64,000 nt of DNA from CAYQUO01 sp964420835 (lineage in GTDB: Bacteria > Chloroflexota > Anaerolineae > Anaerolineales > Anaerolineaceae). The notes under the pieces were generated by a model. The model did no database searches and was not told the origin of the DNA. It was given only the letters and a program-made list of their open reading frames with translations. The translations under genes and the position numbers were made by a program. Where the stretch lies: positions 43,193 to 107,192 of the forward strand of contig CAYQUO010000009.1 in NCBI GenBank assembly GCA_964420835.1, written 5' to 3'. Of this stretch, positions 26,011 through 34,332 are shown piece by piece; within the stretch, counting starts at the first letter, position 1; each line of letters opens with the position of its first letter.

Positions 26011-27525
26011 TTGAACGAAACCACGGCACTTGCACTGACGATCGCCATCCCGCTGCTTTCTTCCCCGGTCATTTATCTCGTTGGACGCCTGGTGTCAAGA
26101 ACGGGCGGCTTGAAAGGAAGAGCGAATCCGGCAGCCTGGCTGGCAGTGGCCGCCTTGCTGGCCGCATTCATACCGCTTGGAAAGGTAGGTACTGCTGTTC
26201 TTTCCGGGGAGACTGCCGCCTTTCAATTCCAGGGAATTACCATGGCCATGGATGGCCTGGGGCTGTTGCTGGCGACAGTAGTCCTTGTTCTGGGCCTGAT
26301 GGTCGCCATCTTCTCGATGGTGTACATGGCTGCTGAGCCGAACGAGGAAAAATATTATGCCCTGTTGGTGGCAATGGCTGGCAGCATTGTGGGCCTGGGT
26401 TCGGCAACCGACCTGTTCAACCTATGGGCATGGTTCGAGGCGATGGCAATCACCTCTTACACCCTGGTGGCCTTCTATCGCTCGCAAAAAGATGCGCTGG
26501 AGGCCGGCGTAAAATACCTGGTGCAGAGCGCCTCGGGTTCCGTCCTTGTGCTGCTGGGAATAGCCATGGTTTTTGCCCAGACCGGAACACTTGAACTTTC
26601 GACCATTAGGGCAGTCATCAGCCAGCCGACCCCGCTCCTATGGCTTGCCTGCGCCCTGTTCCTGGTGGGTTTTGGGGTTAAGGCTGCGTTGGTTCCCATG
26701 CACACCTGGCTGCCGGATGCGCATTCGCAGGCGCCAAGTGGGATTAGCGCCATGCTTTCCGGCGTTGTCATCGAAGCCGGCCTTGTGGCTTTGTTGCGGG
26801 TGGCGGGAAGCCTGATCGCGACCAGCCACAGTTGGGGAACCTTGTTGCTGGGGTTTGGAGCATTGAATATGATCGTAGGCAACCTGATGGCCTTGCAACA
26901 AAAACAGGTAAAACGGCTGTTGGCCTATTCCAGCGTGGCTCACATGGGATATATCGTATTCGGCCTCGGGATCGCCGTACAGTTTGCTGCCGTTGGCGCG
27001 GCGGCCGGAGCATTCTTCCATATTCTGACACATGCCCTGATGAAAGGCCTGGCGTTCCTTTCTGCAGGTGTATTTTTGTACGTATTGCACCTGGAAAAGC
27101 ATGATCACAATCCGCTGGTGGTGGAGGACTTGAATGGCGCCTCAAGGCGTTACCCGCTGCCCGCATTCACTTTCAGCCTGGCTGTTTTGGCCCTGGGTGG
27201 ACTGCCGCCATTGGCCGGCTTCATGTCCAAGTGGCAGATCCTGGCGGCTGGTGTGGGAACAGGAGATACGGCCATACTCGTATTGGTGATCTTCGCGGCC
27301 TTCAATAGCGTTCTATCGCTGGGATACTATGCCCCAATGGTAAACCGCATCTATCGCAGTGAGCCCTCAGCGCTCGTGAATCAGGGCGCCCCCTCACGGT
27401 GGAGTTTCTCGCTTCCGTTGGTCGTGATGTCATTGGCCATTTTGGTGCTTGGCGTATGGCCTTCACTTTCGGGTTTTCTTACCAATCCTGCCGCTTCCGC
27501 CTGGCTGGCAAGCGTTGTCCGATAG
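26011..27525 (+). CDS. proton-translocating membrane subunit, NuoM/N/MrpD-like
   Basis: A 504-residue antiporter-family protein with about 14 helices and a TTG start directly after the previous stop. Signatures: NLWAWFEAMAITSYTLVAF, KAALVPMHTWLPDAHSQAPSGISAMLSG and KQVKRLLAYSSVAHMGYIVFG. It is the second ion-channel subunit of the membrane arm. Confidence 0.9.
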   Translation: MNETTALALTIAIPLLSSPVIYLVGRLVSRTGGLKGRANPAAWLAVAALLAAFIPLGKVGTAVLSGETAAFQFQGITMAMDGLGLLLATVVLVLGLMVAIFSMVYMAAEPNEEKYYALLVAMAGSIVGLGSATDLFNLWAWFEAMAITSYTLVAFYRSQKDALEAGVKYLVQSASGSVLVLLGIAMVFAQTGTLELSTIRAVISQPTPLLWLACALFLVGFGVKAALVPMHTWLPDAHSQAPSGISAMLSGVVIEAGLVALLRVAGSLIATSHSWGTLLLGFGALNMIVGNLMALQQKQVKRLLAYSSVAHMGYIVFGLGIAVQFAAVGAAAGAFFHILTHALMKGLAFLSAGVFLYVLHLEKHDHNPLVVEDLNGASRRYPLPAFTFSLAVLALGGLPPLAGFMSKWQILAAGVGTGDTAILVLVIFAAFNSVLSLGYYAPMVNRIYRSEPSALVNQGAPSRWSFSLPLVVMSLAILVLGVWPSLSGFLTNPAASAWLASVVR

Positions 27526-27547
27526 GCAAGCCTGGAGAAAATAACGA

Positions 27548-27859
27548 ATGGAAATCATCCTGACCCCCCCTGTTGCCTTCCTGATCTATATCCCGCTGGT
27601 ATTAGTGCTTGTCGGTTTTGGCAAATTGCTGGCCGGCCCGGAAGAATCCAGCCCGGAAAAATCCAGCGTATATGGATCTGGCGAGGCAGCACCATCCAAT
27701 GCTGCTTCGCCGGGTTACAGGCCGTTCTTTTTGATCGCTTTCTTCTTTGCCATGCTTCATCTGGGGATGCTTGTGCTGGGAACAACCGACCTGTCCTTGT
27801 TCTCCGGCACCTTTCTCATTGGCCTTGGAATGGCATTGATCGCGCTGATCCTTGGCTGA
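27548..27859 (+). CDS. NuoA-like membrane subunit
   Basis: A 103-residue protein with three helices and the loop YGSGEAAP after helix 1, which resembles the YECG loop of NuoA; the helix 2-3 hairpin also fits. Some energy-converting hydrogenases have a short subunit (MbhI) here, but a NuoA-like protein is unusual for the simplest Ech types and gives this complex a complex-I-like set. Confidence 0.7.
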   Translation: MEIILTPPVAFLIYIPLVLVLVGFGKLLAGPEESSPEKSSVYGSGEAAPSNAASPGYRPFFLIAFFFAMLHLGMLVLGTTDLSLFSGTFLIGLGMALIALILG

Positions 27860-27901
27860 ACTTTTACAGGTATATTTGCAGAAAACAAGGAGTGTGAACA
27901 T

Positions 27902-28432
27902 ATGACCGATTGGCTGGATTCGTCCTGGCAGAAGATTCTTAATAAGATACGAGCCTGGGCGCGCATTAATTCGCCGTGGGCAATTCATTTCAATAGCGGG
28001 TCGTGCAACGGTTGCGATATTGAGATCCTGGCAACCCTGACGCCGCGTTATGATGTGGAACGGTTCGGCATCAAATTGCAGGGAAGCCCGAGGCATGCTG
28101 ATGTGTTGATCTGTACTGGCCCGGTGACATTGCAAGCCCGCGACCGGCTGGTTCGCATCTACGAACAGATGCCGCTTCCCAAATTTGTTGTTGCCGTGGG
28201 TTCCTGCGGATTGGCTGGCGGAGTCTTCCATGGCTGCTACAATGTGGTTGGTGCCATCGATGAGGTCATACCGGTGGATGTCTATGTCCCGGGCTGCCCG
28301 CCCCGCCCCGAGGCCATCATCTATGGTGTTGTACAATTGCTCAAGAGCCTGCAGGGTGAAAAAGTGGATCTGCCCAATCTGAAGCAAAAACCGCTTGCCC
28401 GAATCCCGGTGTCGGAAGAAGGGAAGGCCTGA
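27902..28432 (+). CDS. [NiFe] hydrogenase small subunit, NuoB-like
   Basis: A 176-residue soluble protein with the four cysteines for the proximal [4Fe-4S] cluster: SGSCNGCDIE, VVAVGSCGL and VYVPGCPPRPEA. These are typical of group 4 hydrogenase small subunits and NuoB. It would pass electrons between the ferredoxin-like subunit and the Ni-Fe site. Its stop overlaps the next start by one base. Confidence 0.9.
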   Translation: MTDWLDSSWQKILNKIRAWARINSPWAIHFNSGSCNGCDIEILATLTPRYDVERFGIKLQGSPRHADVLICTGPVTLQARDRLVRIYEQMPLPKFVVAVGSCGLAGGVFHGCYNVVGAIDEVIPVDVYVPGCPPRPEAIIYGVVQLLKSLQGEKVDLPNLKQKPLARIPVSEEGKA

Positions 28433-28926
28433 TGGATACCGCAACTGCGCTTCAATCAGCTGAAAACATCCTGAAACCGCTGGCTGAAGGGTTTTCCCGG
28501 CCGGAAGAGAACCGTTTGGATGTAAGCATGAAGGTGAAAAATCTGAAAGAGTCCGTACGGTTGCTCACGGCTGCCCGCTGGGGTTACCTGGGGGCGATCG
28601 TAGGATTGGATAACGCCACGCCTTCGACAACCGGCGAGGATGCGGATACTGCAACAGCAGGCGCAGGCCACCTTGAAGTGATTTACTTATTCTTTGAAGG
28701 TGCCGCCGTCGCCGCCTTGCGGGTGGCAGTTCCCTATAAAAATGCAACCGTGCCAACCGTTTGTGATATTGTTCCCTCGGCAACGCTTTATGAGAGGGAA
28801 TTGATGGAATTGTTCGGCATAACCGTTGAAGGCACACCTGATCCTTCCCGGCTGGTGCTCCCGGATGAATGGCCTGATGGAGTTTACCCGCTGCGGAAAT
28901 CGTTTACCGGTAAGAAGGCCTCATAA
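28432..28926 (+). CDS. NuoC-like (30 kDa-type) hydrogenase subunit
   Basis: A 164-residue protein related to NuoC/MbhK/HyfG N-termini: SVRLLTAARWGYLGAIVGLD, and the family end PSATLYERELMELFGITVEGTPD followed by LVLPDEWPDGVYPLRKSF. Its position between the small and large subunit genes matches group 4 hydrogenases and complex I. Confidence 0.87.
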   Translation: MDTATALQSAENILKPLAEGFSRPEENRLDVSMKVKNLKESVRLLTAARWGYLGAIVGLDNATPSTTGEDADTATAGAGHLEVIYLFFEGAAVAALRVAVPYKNATVPTVCDIVPSATLYERELMELFGITVEGTPDPSRLVLPDEWPDGVYPLRKSFTGKKAS

Positions 28927-28950
28927 GCGAGGCGAAAAGTGGAGGATAGG

Positions 28951-30132
28951 ATGGAAAAAAGAGAAACTGGCGGCAAGTTCGTTGTCCCAATTGGGCCACA
29001 ACATCCAGCATTGAAGGAACCCGGGCACTTTGAATTCACAGTCGATGGCGAGATCGTCACCGGGGCGTCCATTCGCCTGGGGTATGTCCACCGGGGGGTG
29101 GAGAAGGCGGCCGAGAGCCGGAACTGGGCACAGAATATTTACCTGCTGGAGCGGATTTGCGGCATCTGTTCGCATGTGCATGCCATGGCTTACACCCTGG
29201 CTGTTGAAAAGCTTGCGGGTGTAACGGCCCCTCCCAGAGCACAGGCCATACGCACACTGGTGGGTGAACTTGAGCGCATACACAGCCACTACCTGTGGCT
29301 GGGGGTGGCAGCCCACGAAGGCGGTTTTGACACCCTGTTCATGTATACATGGCGTGACCGTGAGGTTGTGATGGACCTGCTGGAGGATATCAGCGGGAAC
29401 CGGGTGAACTATTCCGCCAACATCCTGGGCGGGGTTAAGATTGACCTGGACGACGTGAAGATCGAAGCCATCCGCAAAGGGATGGACTACCTGGAAGAGC
29501 GCACGAAGTATTACCTGGATGTCGTCACCACTGACAGCACGTTCCTTGGAAGGACGAGCGGAGTGGGCATAATGACACATGAACAGGCCGAAACGCTGGG
29601 GGCAGTTGGCCCAACCGGACGGGCTTCCGGTGTCCGCAGGGATGTTCGGGTGGACTCCCCTTACGCTGCTTACCAGGCATTTCCGGCCAGGCTGATCACT
29701 GATGAGCGCGGTGACCTGCAGGCCCGTTTCGTTGTTCGCCTGAATGAATTGATGGATGCCTACCGCATCATCCGCGACGTAATCGACCACTTGCCAACGG
29801 GCGAGCTAAGCGTGCGGATGCCGCGGAGGATTCCCGCTGGAGAGACCGTCAGCCGTGTGGAAGCCCCGCGGGGCGAACTGGTGTATTTTGTGCGTTCCGG
29901 CGGCGGAGAGATGCCTGAACGGGTAAAAGCCCGCACACCGAGCCTGTGCAACTGGGGGTCCGTTTCATCCGTGGCCGTTGGCCACAAACTGGCGGATATG
30001 CCCATGCTCCTGGTCGGAATCGACCCCTGTTTTTCCTGCAATGACCGGCGGGTGACAATCCGCCGACCGGGAGAAACCCAGGAATGGACCTGGGAACAAT
30101 TGCGCATGTATGGAGTGGCTGCATACCGATGA
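28951..30132 (+). CDS. [NiFe] hydrogenase large subunit (group 4, NuoD-like)
   Basis: A 393-residue catalytic subunit. Both nickel-ligand pairs are intact: RICGICSHVHA near residue 70 and DPCFSCNDR near the C-terminus. True NuoD proteins lack these, so this is a hydrogenase and not complex I. After DPCFSCNDR a tail of 27 residues remains (RVTIRRPGE...), as in HycE-type precursors cleaved after Arg by a dedicated endopeptidase; that peptidase gene lies downstream. ATG 28951 has GGAGG at 5 bp; an in-frame GTG four codons upstream lacks one. Confidence 0.93.
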   Translation: MEKRETGGKFVVPIGPQHPALKEPGHFEFTVDGEIVTGASIRLGYVHRGVEKAAESRNWAQNIYLLERICGICSHVHAMAYTLAVEKLAGVTAPPRAQAIRTLVGELERIHSHYLWLGVAAHEGGFDTLFMYTWRDREVVMDLLEDISGNRVNYSANILGGVKIDLDDVKIEAIRKGMDYLEERTKYYLDVVTTDSTFLGRTSGVGIMTHEQAETLGAVGPTGRASGVRRDVRVDSPYAAYQAFPARLITDERGDLQARFVVRLNELMDAYRIIRDVIDHLPTGELSVRMPRRIPAGETVSRVEAPRGELVYFVRSGGGEMPERVKARTPSLCNWGSVSSVAVGHKLADMPMLLVGIDPCFSCNDRRVTIRRPGETQEWTWEQLRMYGVAAYR

Positions 30133-31058
30133 ACATCACCTTCCCCCCTGTCCTGGCCTTGCTGATCTTCCCTGGTGGGCTGGCTTTGCTCGGCGGTGGC
30201 TTGCTGTATGAATGGATTGACCGGAAACTTGTGGCCCGATTTCAGAACCGGATTGGCCCCCGCTGGTTCCAACCTCTGGCTGATGTGTTCAAACTGCTGG
30301 CGAAAGAGGAGATCACGCCATTTGGGGTGCATCCCGGGCTCTTTAAATTTTTACCTGTTGTAGCGTTGGCGGCTGCATTAACGGCGGCATTGTATGTTCC
30401 GCTGGCTGGTTTTATACCGGCATATTCCTACAAAGGCGACCTGATCGTCACCCTTTACCTGTTGAGCGCCATGACACTCTGCCTGGGACTGGCGGGCGCC
30501 AACACGGTGAACCGTTTCTCTGTGATCGGGGCCACCCGGACACTCACCCAATTGTTCTCATACGAGGCGCCCTTCCTACTTGCCATGCTTGGCCCGGCGA
30601 TCGTTGCCGGCAGTTGGCAGATCAGTGAGATCAACGAGTATAGTCGAACACACCTGTGGATCATCGTCCCCCAGTTCATTGGCTTTCTTGTGGCGCTGGT
30701 GGGATTGATGGGCAAGTTGGAATTGCCGCCTTTTGACGCCCCAGAGGCTGAAACGGAGATCGTTTCGGGGGCGCTGACGGAATACAGCGGACGTGGATTG
30801 GCCCTGTTTCGGCTTGGCAAGGACATTGAGCTGGTGATCGGCCTGACGCTTGTGGCGGCATTTTACCTGGGCGGCTTGTCCAGCCCACTGGATTTTCTGT
30901 TGAAAACCCTGGCCCTGCTGGTGATCATGGCCGGCCTGCAGTCGCTGTTTGCCCGCCTGAGGATCGATCAAACCGTGGGTTTGTGGTGGCAGATCGGGGC
31001 ATTGCTGGCGCTGTTACAGTTATTGGTAAATATTGTCTGGCGGCTGATGACCGCATGA
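30129..31058 (+). CDS. hydrogenase membrane anchor subunit, NuoH/MbhM-like
   Basis: A 309-residue protein with about eight helices and NuoH/HyfC signatures: ERxxxAR-type loop YEWIDRKLVARFQNRIGPRWFQPLADVFKLLAKEE and the acidic loop KLELPPFDAPEAETEIVSGALTEYSG. It links the catalytic arm to the ion-pumping arm. ATG 30129 overlaps the large-subunit stop. Confidence 0.92.
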   Translation: MNITFPPVLALLIFPGGLALLGGGLLYEWIDRKLVARFQNRIGPRWFQPLADVFKLLAKEEITPFGVHPGLFKFLPVVALAAALTAALYVPLAGFIPAYSYKGDLIVTLYLLSAMTLCLGLAGANTVNRFSVIGATRTLTQLFSYEAPFLLAMLGPAIVAGSWQISEINEYSRTHLWIIVPQFIGFLVALVGLMGKLELPPFDAPEAETEIVSGALTEYSGRGLALFRLGKDIELVIGLTLVAAFYLGGLSSPLDFLLKTLALLVIMAGLQSLFARLRIDQTVGLWWQIGALLALLQLLVNIVWRLMTA

Positions 31059-31068
31059 GGAAATGTAT

Positions 31069-31497
31069 ATGAAAATAGGAGCCATGTTTAAGGATGTTGC
31101 CAGCTCGCTATTTAAGAAACCGGCAACCCGACTTTATCCATATGTAAAAAAGGAAACCCCCAACAAACTTCGCGGCGCGCTGGTGTGGAACCCGGAAAAG
31201 TGCACTGGCTGCATGCTTTGCATCAAGGATTGCCCGGCCGAAGCCATTGAACTAATTGTCCTGGACAAGGCAAACAAGCGTTTTGTGATGCGATACAACG
31301 CTGACAAGTGTGTATATTGCTCACAGTGCGTTGTCAATTGCCGCTTTGATTGCCTGAGCATGTCCGGCGATCAATGGGAACTGGCATCCGTATCGAAGGA
31401 ACCTTTTGAAGTCTATTACGGGCGGGATGAAGATGTCCAATTTCTCCTGGAGCAGGCTGCCAAGGATGGCGTTGAGCAGTCCTGTCCAAACGGGTAA
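31069..31497 (+). CDS. hydrogenase ferredoxin-like subunit, NuoI/MbhN-like
   Basis: A 142-residue protein with two [4Fe-4S] motifs, CTGCMLCIKDCP and CVYCSQCVVNC, preceded by the membrane-contact segment typical of NuoI. It likely accepts electrons from ferredoxin. ATG 31069 is preferred over 31063 because GAGGAA is then seven bases away. The next gene starts within it. Confidence 0.9.
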   Translation: MKIGAMFKDVASSLFKKPATRLYPYVKKETPNKLRGALVWNPEKCTGCMLCIKDCPAEAIELIVLDKANKRFVMRYNADKCVYCSQCVVNCRFDCLSMSGDQWELASVSKEPFEVYYGRDEDVQFLLEQAAKDGVEQSCPNG

Positions 31498-31960
31498 ACC
31501 GGAACGCCTGGTGATCCTCGGTATTGGCAGCGAACTGAACGGGGATGATGCAGCGGGGGTGGAGGTGGTACGGCGGTTGCAGAAAACGCTGCCATATTCC
31601 GAGAACATTCTGCTGATTGATGCGGGTGTGGCTCCTGAGAGCTTTGGCGGACCGATCAGGAGGTTCGCCCCGGACCACATTCTGATCATCGATGCCGCTG
31701 AAACTGGGGATTTGCCCGGGACGATCTCCTTCCACACATTGGATGAGGCTGAAGGCATTAGTGCCTTTACCCATGGCCTGCCACCAACCGTTTTTGGTCG
31801 GTACATTCAAAATGACCTGAACTGCACGGTGAGCCTGCTTCTCATCCAATCGGAAAATGTGGAATTTGACACCCGCATGGGAGCAATTGTGAATAAGGCA
31901 GTTGACCATGTTGCCAAAGAACTGGCAAAGAACCTTGCCGGAATGCATGAAAGAGGTTAA
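31466..31960 (+). CDS. hycI: [NiFe] hydrogenase maturation endopeptidase (HycI-like)
   Basis: About 164 residues. The core LVILGIGSELNGDDAAGVEVV and LLIDAGVAPESF carry the acidic residues that bind nickel in HybD/HycI peptidases (Glu and Asp of the GxxxxxDD region and the Asp of IDAG), and GLPPTVFGRYIQ follows. It would remove the C-terminal tail of the large subunit after nickel insertion. Start is uncertain: 31466 is used, but in-frame ATGs at 31406, 31427 and 31433 also overlap the preceding gene. Confidence 0.85.
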   Translation: MALSSPVQTGKPERLVILGIGSELNGDDAAGVEVVRRLQKTLPYSENILLIDAGVAPESFGGPIRRFAPDHILIIDAAETGDLPGTISFHTLDEAEGISAFTHGLPPTVFGRYIQNDLNCTVSLLLIQSENVEFDTRMGAIVNKAVDHVAKELAKNLAGMHERG

Positions 31961-31994
31961 ACGAACCTTGCATTCAAAGCCCATTGCCCAAGGC

Positions 31995-32023
31995 TTGACT
32001 TGTCATCCCATGTAAGTTATGGT
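31995..32023 (+). promoter_or_regulatory. promoter of greA
   Basis: TTGACT (31995-32000) and TATGGT (32018-32023) with a 17-bp spacer. The leader of about 125 bases contains AAAGGAGGA followed by nine T (32080-32095), a strong ribosome-site-like sequence with no start codon at a usable distance. Confidence 0.55.
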
Positions 32024-32156
32024 ATATTTAAAACGCCCGAGCGAACAACCCAGGTGGAAATCACTCCCAAAGGAGGATTTTTTTTTATCGCTCCACACAA
32101 CACCCCAGGCGGTGTAGCACAATGCGGGCAATTACAAAGAAAAACAAGGAAATGCC

Positions 32157-32621
32157 ATGTCAACCTCATTCCTGACGAAAGACGGGTTTCTCAAGTTGCA
32201 GGAGGAGTTGGAGTTCCTCCGTACAACCAAGCGGCAGGAGATCGCTGAACGGCTGCACGAAGCCATGGAAGGCGGCGAGTTAATTGAGAACGCGGAGTAT
32301 GAAGCCGCCAAGAATGAACAAGCCTTTGTTGAAGGGAGAATTAAAGATATTGAAGTGCTCCTGGCGACTGCGAAGGTGGTTGACGAAAGCCAGAAAGTTG
32401 CCGGCAGCGTCCAGGTGGGTTCGAAGGTCACAATTAAAGAAGAAGGCGGAAAACCGGAGACATACATCATCGTGGGGGCCGCGGAAGCGATGCCCAGTGA
32501 AGGCAAAATATCCAATGAGTCGCCACTTGGCAAGGCGTTGATCAACCATGGCAAGGGTGAAAAAGTTCATGTTGAAGCGCCTGCCGGCTCCTTTGTGGTT
32601 GAGATCATAAAGGTAGCCTAA
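32157..32621 (+). CDS. greA: transcription elongation factor GreA
   Basis: A 154-residue protein. N-terminal coiled-coil begins MSTSFLTKDGFLKLQEELEFL, then RQEIAERLHEAMEGGELIENAEYEAAKNEQAFVEGRI with the acidic finger-tip residues; the C-terminal FKBP-like domain ends GEKVHVEAPAGSFVVEIIKV. It rescues backtracked RNA polymerase. Length is standard. Confidence 0.97.
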   Translation: MSTSFLTKDGFLKLQEELEFLRTTKRQEIAERLHEAMEGGELIENAEYEAAKNEQAFVEGRIKDIEVLLATAKVVDESQKVAGSVQVGSKVTIKEEGGKPETYIIVGAAEAMPSEGKISNESPLGKALINHGKGEKVHVEAPAGSFVVEIIKVA

Positions 32622-32639
32622 AAACGGGACGAACCATCC

Positions 32640-32679
32640 AGTCCCGCCCCGGTAGCGCAATGGGCGGGACTGTTTTTTT
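32640..32679 (+). terminator. rho-independent terminator of greA
   Basis: AGTCCCGCCC (32640-32649) pairs perfectly with GGGCGGGACT (32662-32671), followed by G and seven T. The 10-bp GC-rich stem makes this a strong terminator, implying that lysS has its own promoter or depends on read-through. Confidence 0.93.
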
Positions 32680-32697
32680 CAAGAAAGGTGCATGACC

Positions 32698-34245
32698 ATG
32701 GAATTATCTGAACTTGAACGGGTACGCCTGGAGAAGCTGGAGCGGTTACGGAAGGCGGGAATTGAGCCATATCCCACCAGGGCTGCTCCCACCATGCAGG
32801 TGCTGGATGCAATTCGGTTGTTTGAAGAAACCGAAGCAGGAAAACAGGAGACCCCCGTTCAGGTTGTTTTGGCAGGAAGGCTGCGGTCCATGCGAGTTAT
32901 GGGCAAATTGATCTTTGCGCACCTGGAAGATGGCACAGGACGCATCCAGCTCTTTCTGCGGGTGAACGAACTCGGCGAGGAGATGTTGAAGCGTTTTCGA
33001 GAGGACCTGGACCTGGGCGATTTTATCCAGGCTGAAGGCAGCCTGATGCGCACCCGCACCGGCGAGATCAGCCTTTTGCTTAGCAATTATGCGCTGCTGG
33101 CAAAAGCCATTACTCCGTTGCCGGCAGCAAAGGACGAGGTGGTGGACGGGAAGGTTGTTCGTCATGCCACATTGAACGACCCCGAACTGCGTTTCCGCCA
33201 GAGATATGCCGACCTGGCCGTTAACCCGGAGGTGCGGGAGGTGTTTCGAACAAGAGCGGGGGTTATCCGGGCAATCCGCACATACCTGGACGGACGGGGT
33301 TTTCTTGAAGTGGAAACACCCATTCTGCAGCCGATTTACGGTGGGGCGGCAGCCAGGCCGTTTACGACCTACCATAACCAACTGAAACAACAACTATACC
33401 TGCGGATCTCTTTCGAACTGTACCTGAAACGTTTGCTGGTGGGAATGCTCGACCGGGTGTATGAGATCGGCCGGGATTTCCGTAATGAGGGTGTTTCCTT
33501 TAAACACAACCCTGAATTCACGCAGATGGAATTCTATTGGGCATATGCCGATTACCTGCAGGTGATGGAACTGACCGAAGAAATGATCCGCTTTGTCGCC
33601 CGGCAGGTTCTTGGGCGCACCAGCATCACATTTGAAGGGAGCGAGATCGACCTTGCCAAGCCCTGGCGGCGATTGGAACTGCGCCAGGGGCTGCTGGAAA
33701 CTACGGGGATCGATATCAATGCCTGTCCGGACGAGGCTTCTCTTGCCAAAGCGATGCAGGCGCGCGGGATGCAGGTGAAACCCGGAACGCAGCGCGGGAA
33801 ATTGATCGACGGGCTGCTGGGCGATTACCTGGAACCAACCCTTGTACAGCCGACCTTTTTGTACGATTACCCGCGCGATATATCCCCATTGGCGAAATCC
33901 AAACCAGGTGACCCGACGACCGTGGAACGATTTGAAGGCTTTATGGGCGGGATGGAACTGTGCAATGCATTCACCGAGTTGAACGACCCGTTCGACCAGG
34001 AAGCCCGGTTCCTGGAAATGGACCGGGATTACCTTGAGGATGATGAGGAACGCCACCCGATGGACGAGGATTACCTGCGGGCAATGCGTTATGGCATGCC
34101 GCCCACCGGTGGGTTTGGCATGGGCATTGACAGGCTGGTAATGCTGATGACCGGGCGGAGGTCAATACGCGAGGTGATCCTATTCCCCCATCTGAGGGAA
34201 AAAAGCGGGGAAGGCTCTGTTTTGGACGGTGATGCGGGGGAATAA
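32698..34245 (+). CDS. lysS: lysyl-tRNA synthetase, class II
   Basis: A 515-residue class II synthetase. The N-terminal OB-fold (about 55-150) contains VVLAGRLRSMRVMGKLIFAHLED; motif 1 to 3 follow: RFRQRYADLAVNPEVREVF, RISFELYLKRLLVGMLDRVYEIGRDFRNEGV and GFGMGIDRLVMLMTGRRSIREVILFPHLR. ATG 32698 is used; ATG 32692 would sit too close to the ribosome site. Confidence 0.96.
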   Translation: MELSELERVRLEKLERLRKAGIEPYPTRAAPTMQVLDAIRLFEETEAGKQETPVQVVLAGRLRSMRVMGKLIFAHLEDGTGRIQLFLRVNELGEEMLKRFREDLDLGDFIQAEGSLMRTRTGEISLLLSNYALLAKAITPLPAAKDEVVDGKVVRHATLNDPELRFRQRYADLAVNPEVREVFRTRAGVIRAIRTYLDGRGFLEVETPILQPIYGGAAARPFTTYHNQLKQQLYLRISFELYLKRLLVGMLDRVYEIGRDFRNEGVSFKHNPEFTQMEFYWAYADYLQVMELTEEMIRFVARQVLGRTSITFEGSEIDLAKPWRRLELRQGLLETTGIDINACPDEASLAKAMQARGMQVKPGTQRGKLIDGLLGDYLEPTLVQPTFLYDYPRDISPLAKSKPGDPTTVERFEGFMGGMELCNAFTELNDPFDQEARFLEMDRDYLEDDEERHPMDEDYLRAMRYGMPPTGGFGMGIDRLVMLMTGRRSIREVILFPHLREKSGEGSVLDGDAGE

Positions 34246-34275
34246 CACAGGGCGAAAAAAACCGGTATCAATAAA

Positions 34276-34307
34276 CAAGTCCGGAAGGAATGGCCTTTCC
34301 GGACTTG
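34276..34307. terminator. stem-loop between convergent lysS and oppF-like genes
   Basis: CAAGTCCGGAAGG pairs with CCTTTCCGGACTTG, with one bulge and a short loop. It lies between converging genes and may end transcription from both sides. There is no T-run, so it could also be an mRNA-stabilising structure. Confidence 0.6.
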
Positions 34308-34332
34308 CTGTATCAGCCTGGCCTAAGTCTGG

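Noticed and set aside
23460..31960. Interpretation as respiratory complex I
   Set aside because: The large subunit has both nickel-binding CxxC pairs and a maturation peptidase is encoded; NuoEFG are absent.
32000..32248. Open frame in the greA leader running into greA
   Set aside because: It is out of frame with greA, begins at a TTG or weak ATG, and covers the T-run; treated as chance.
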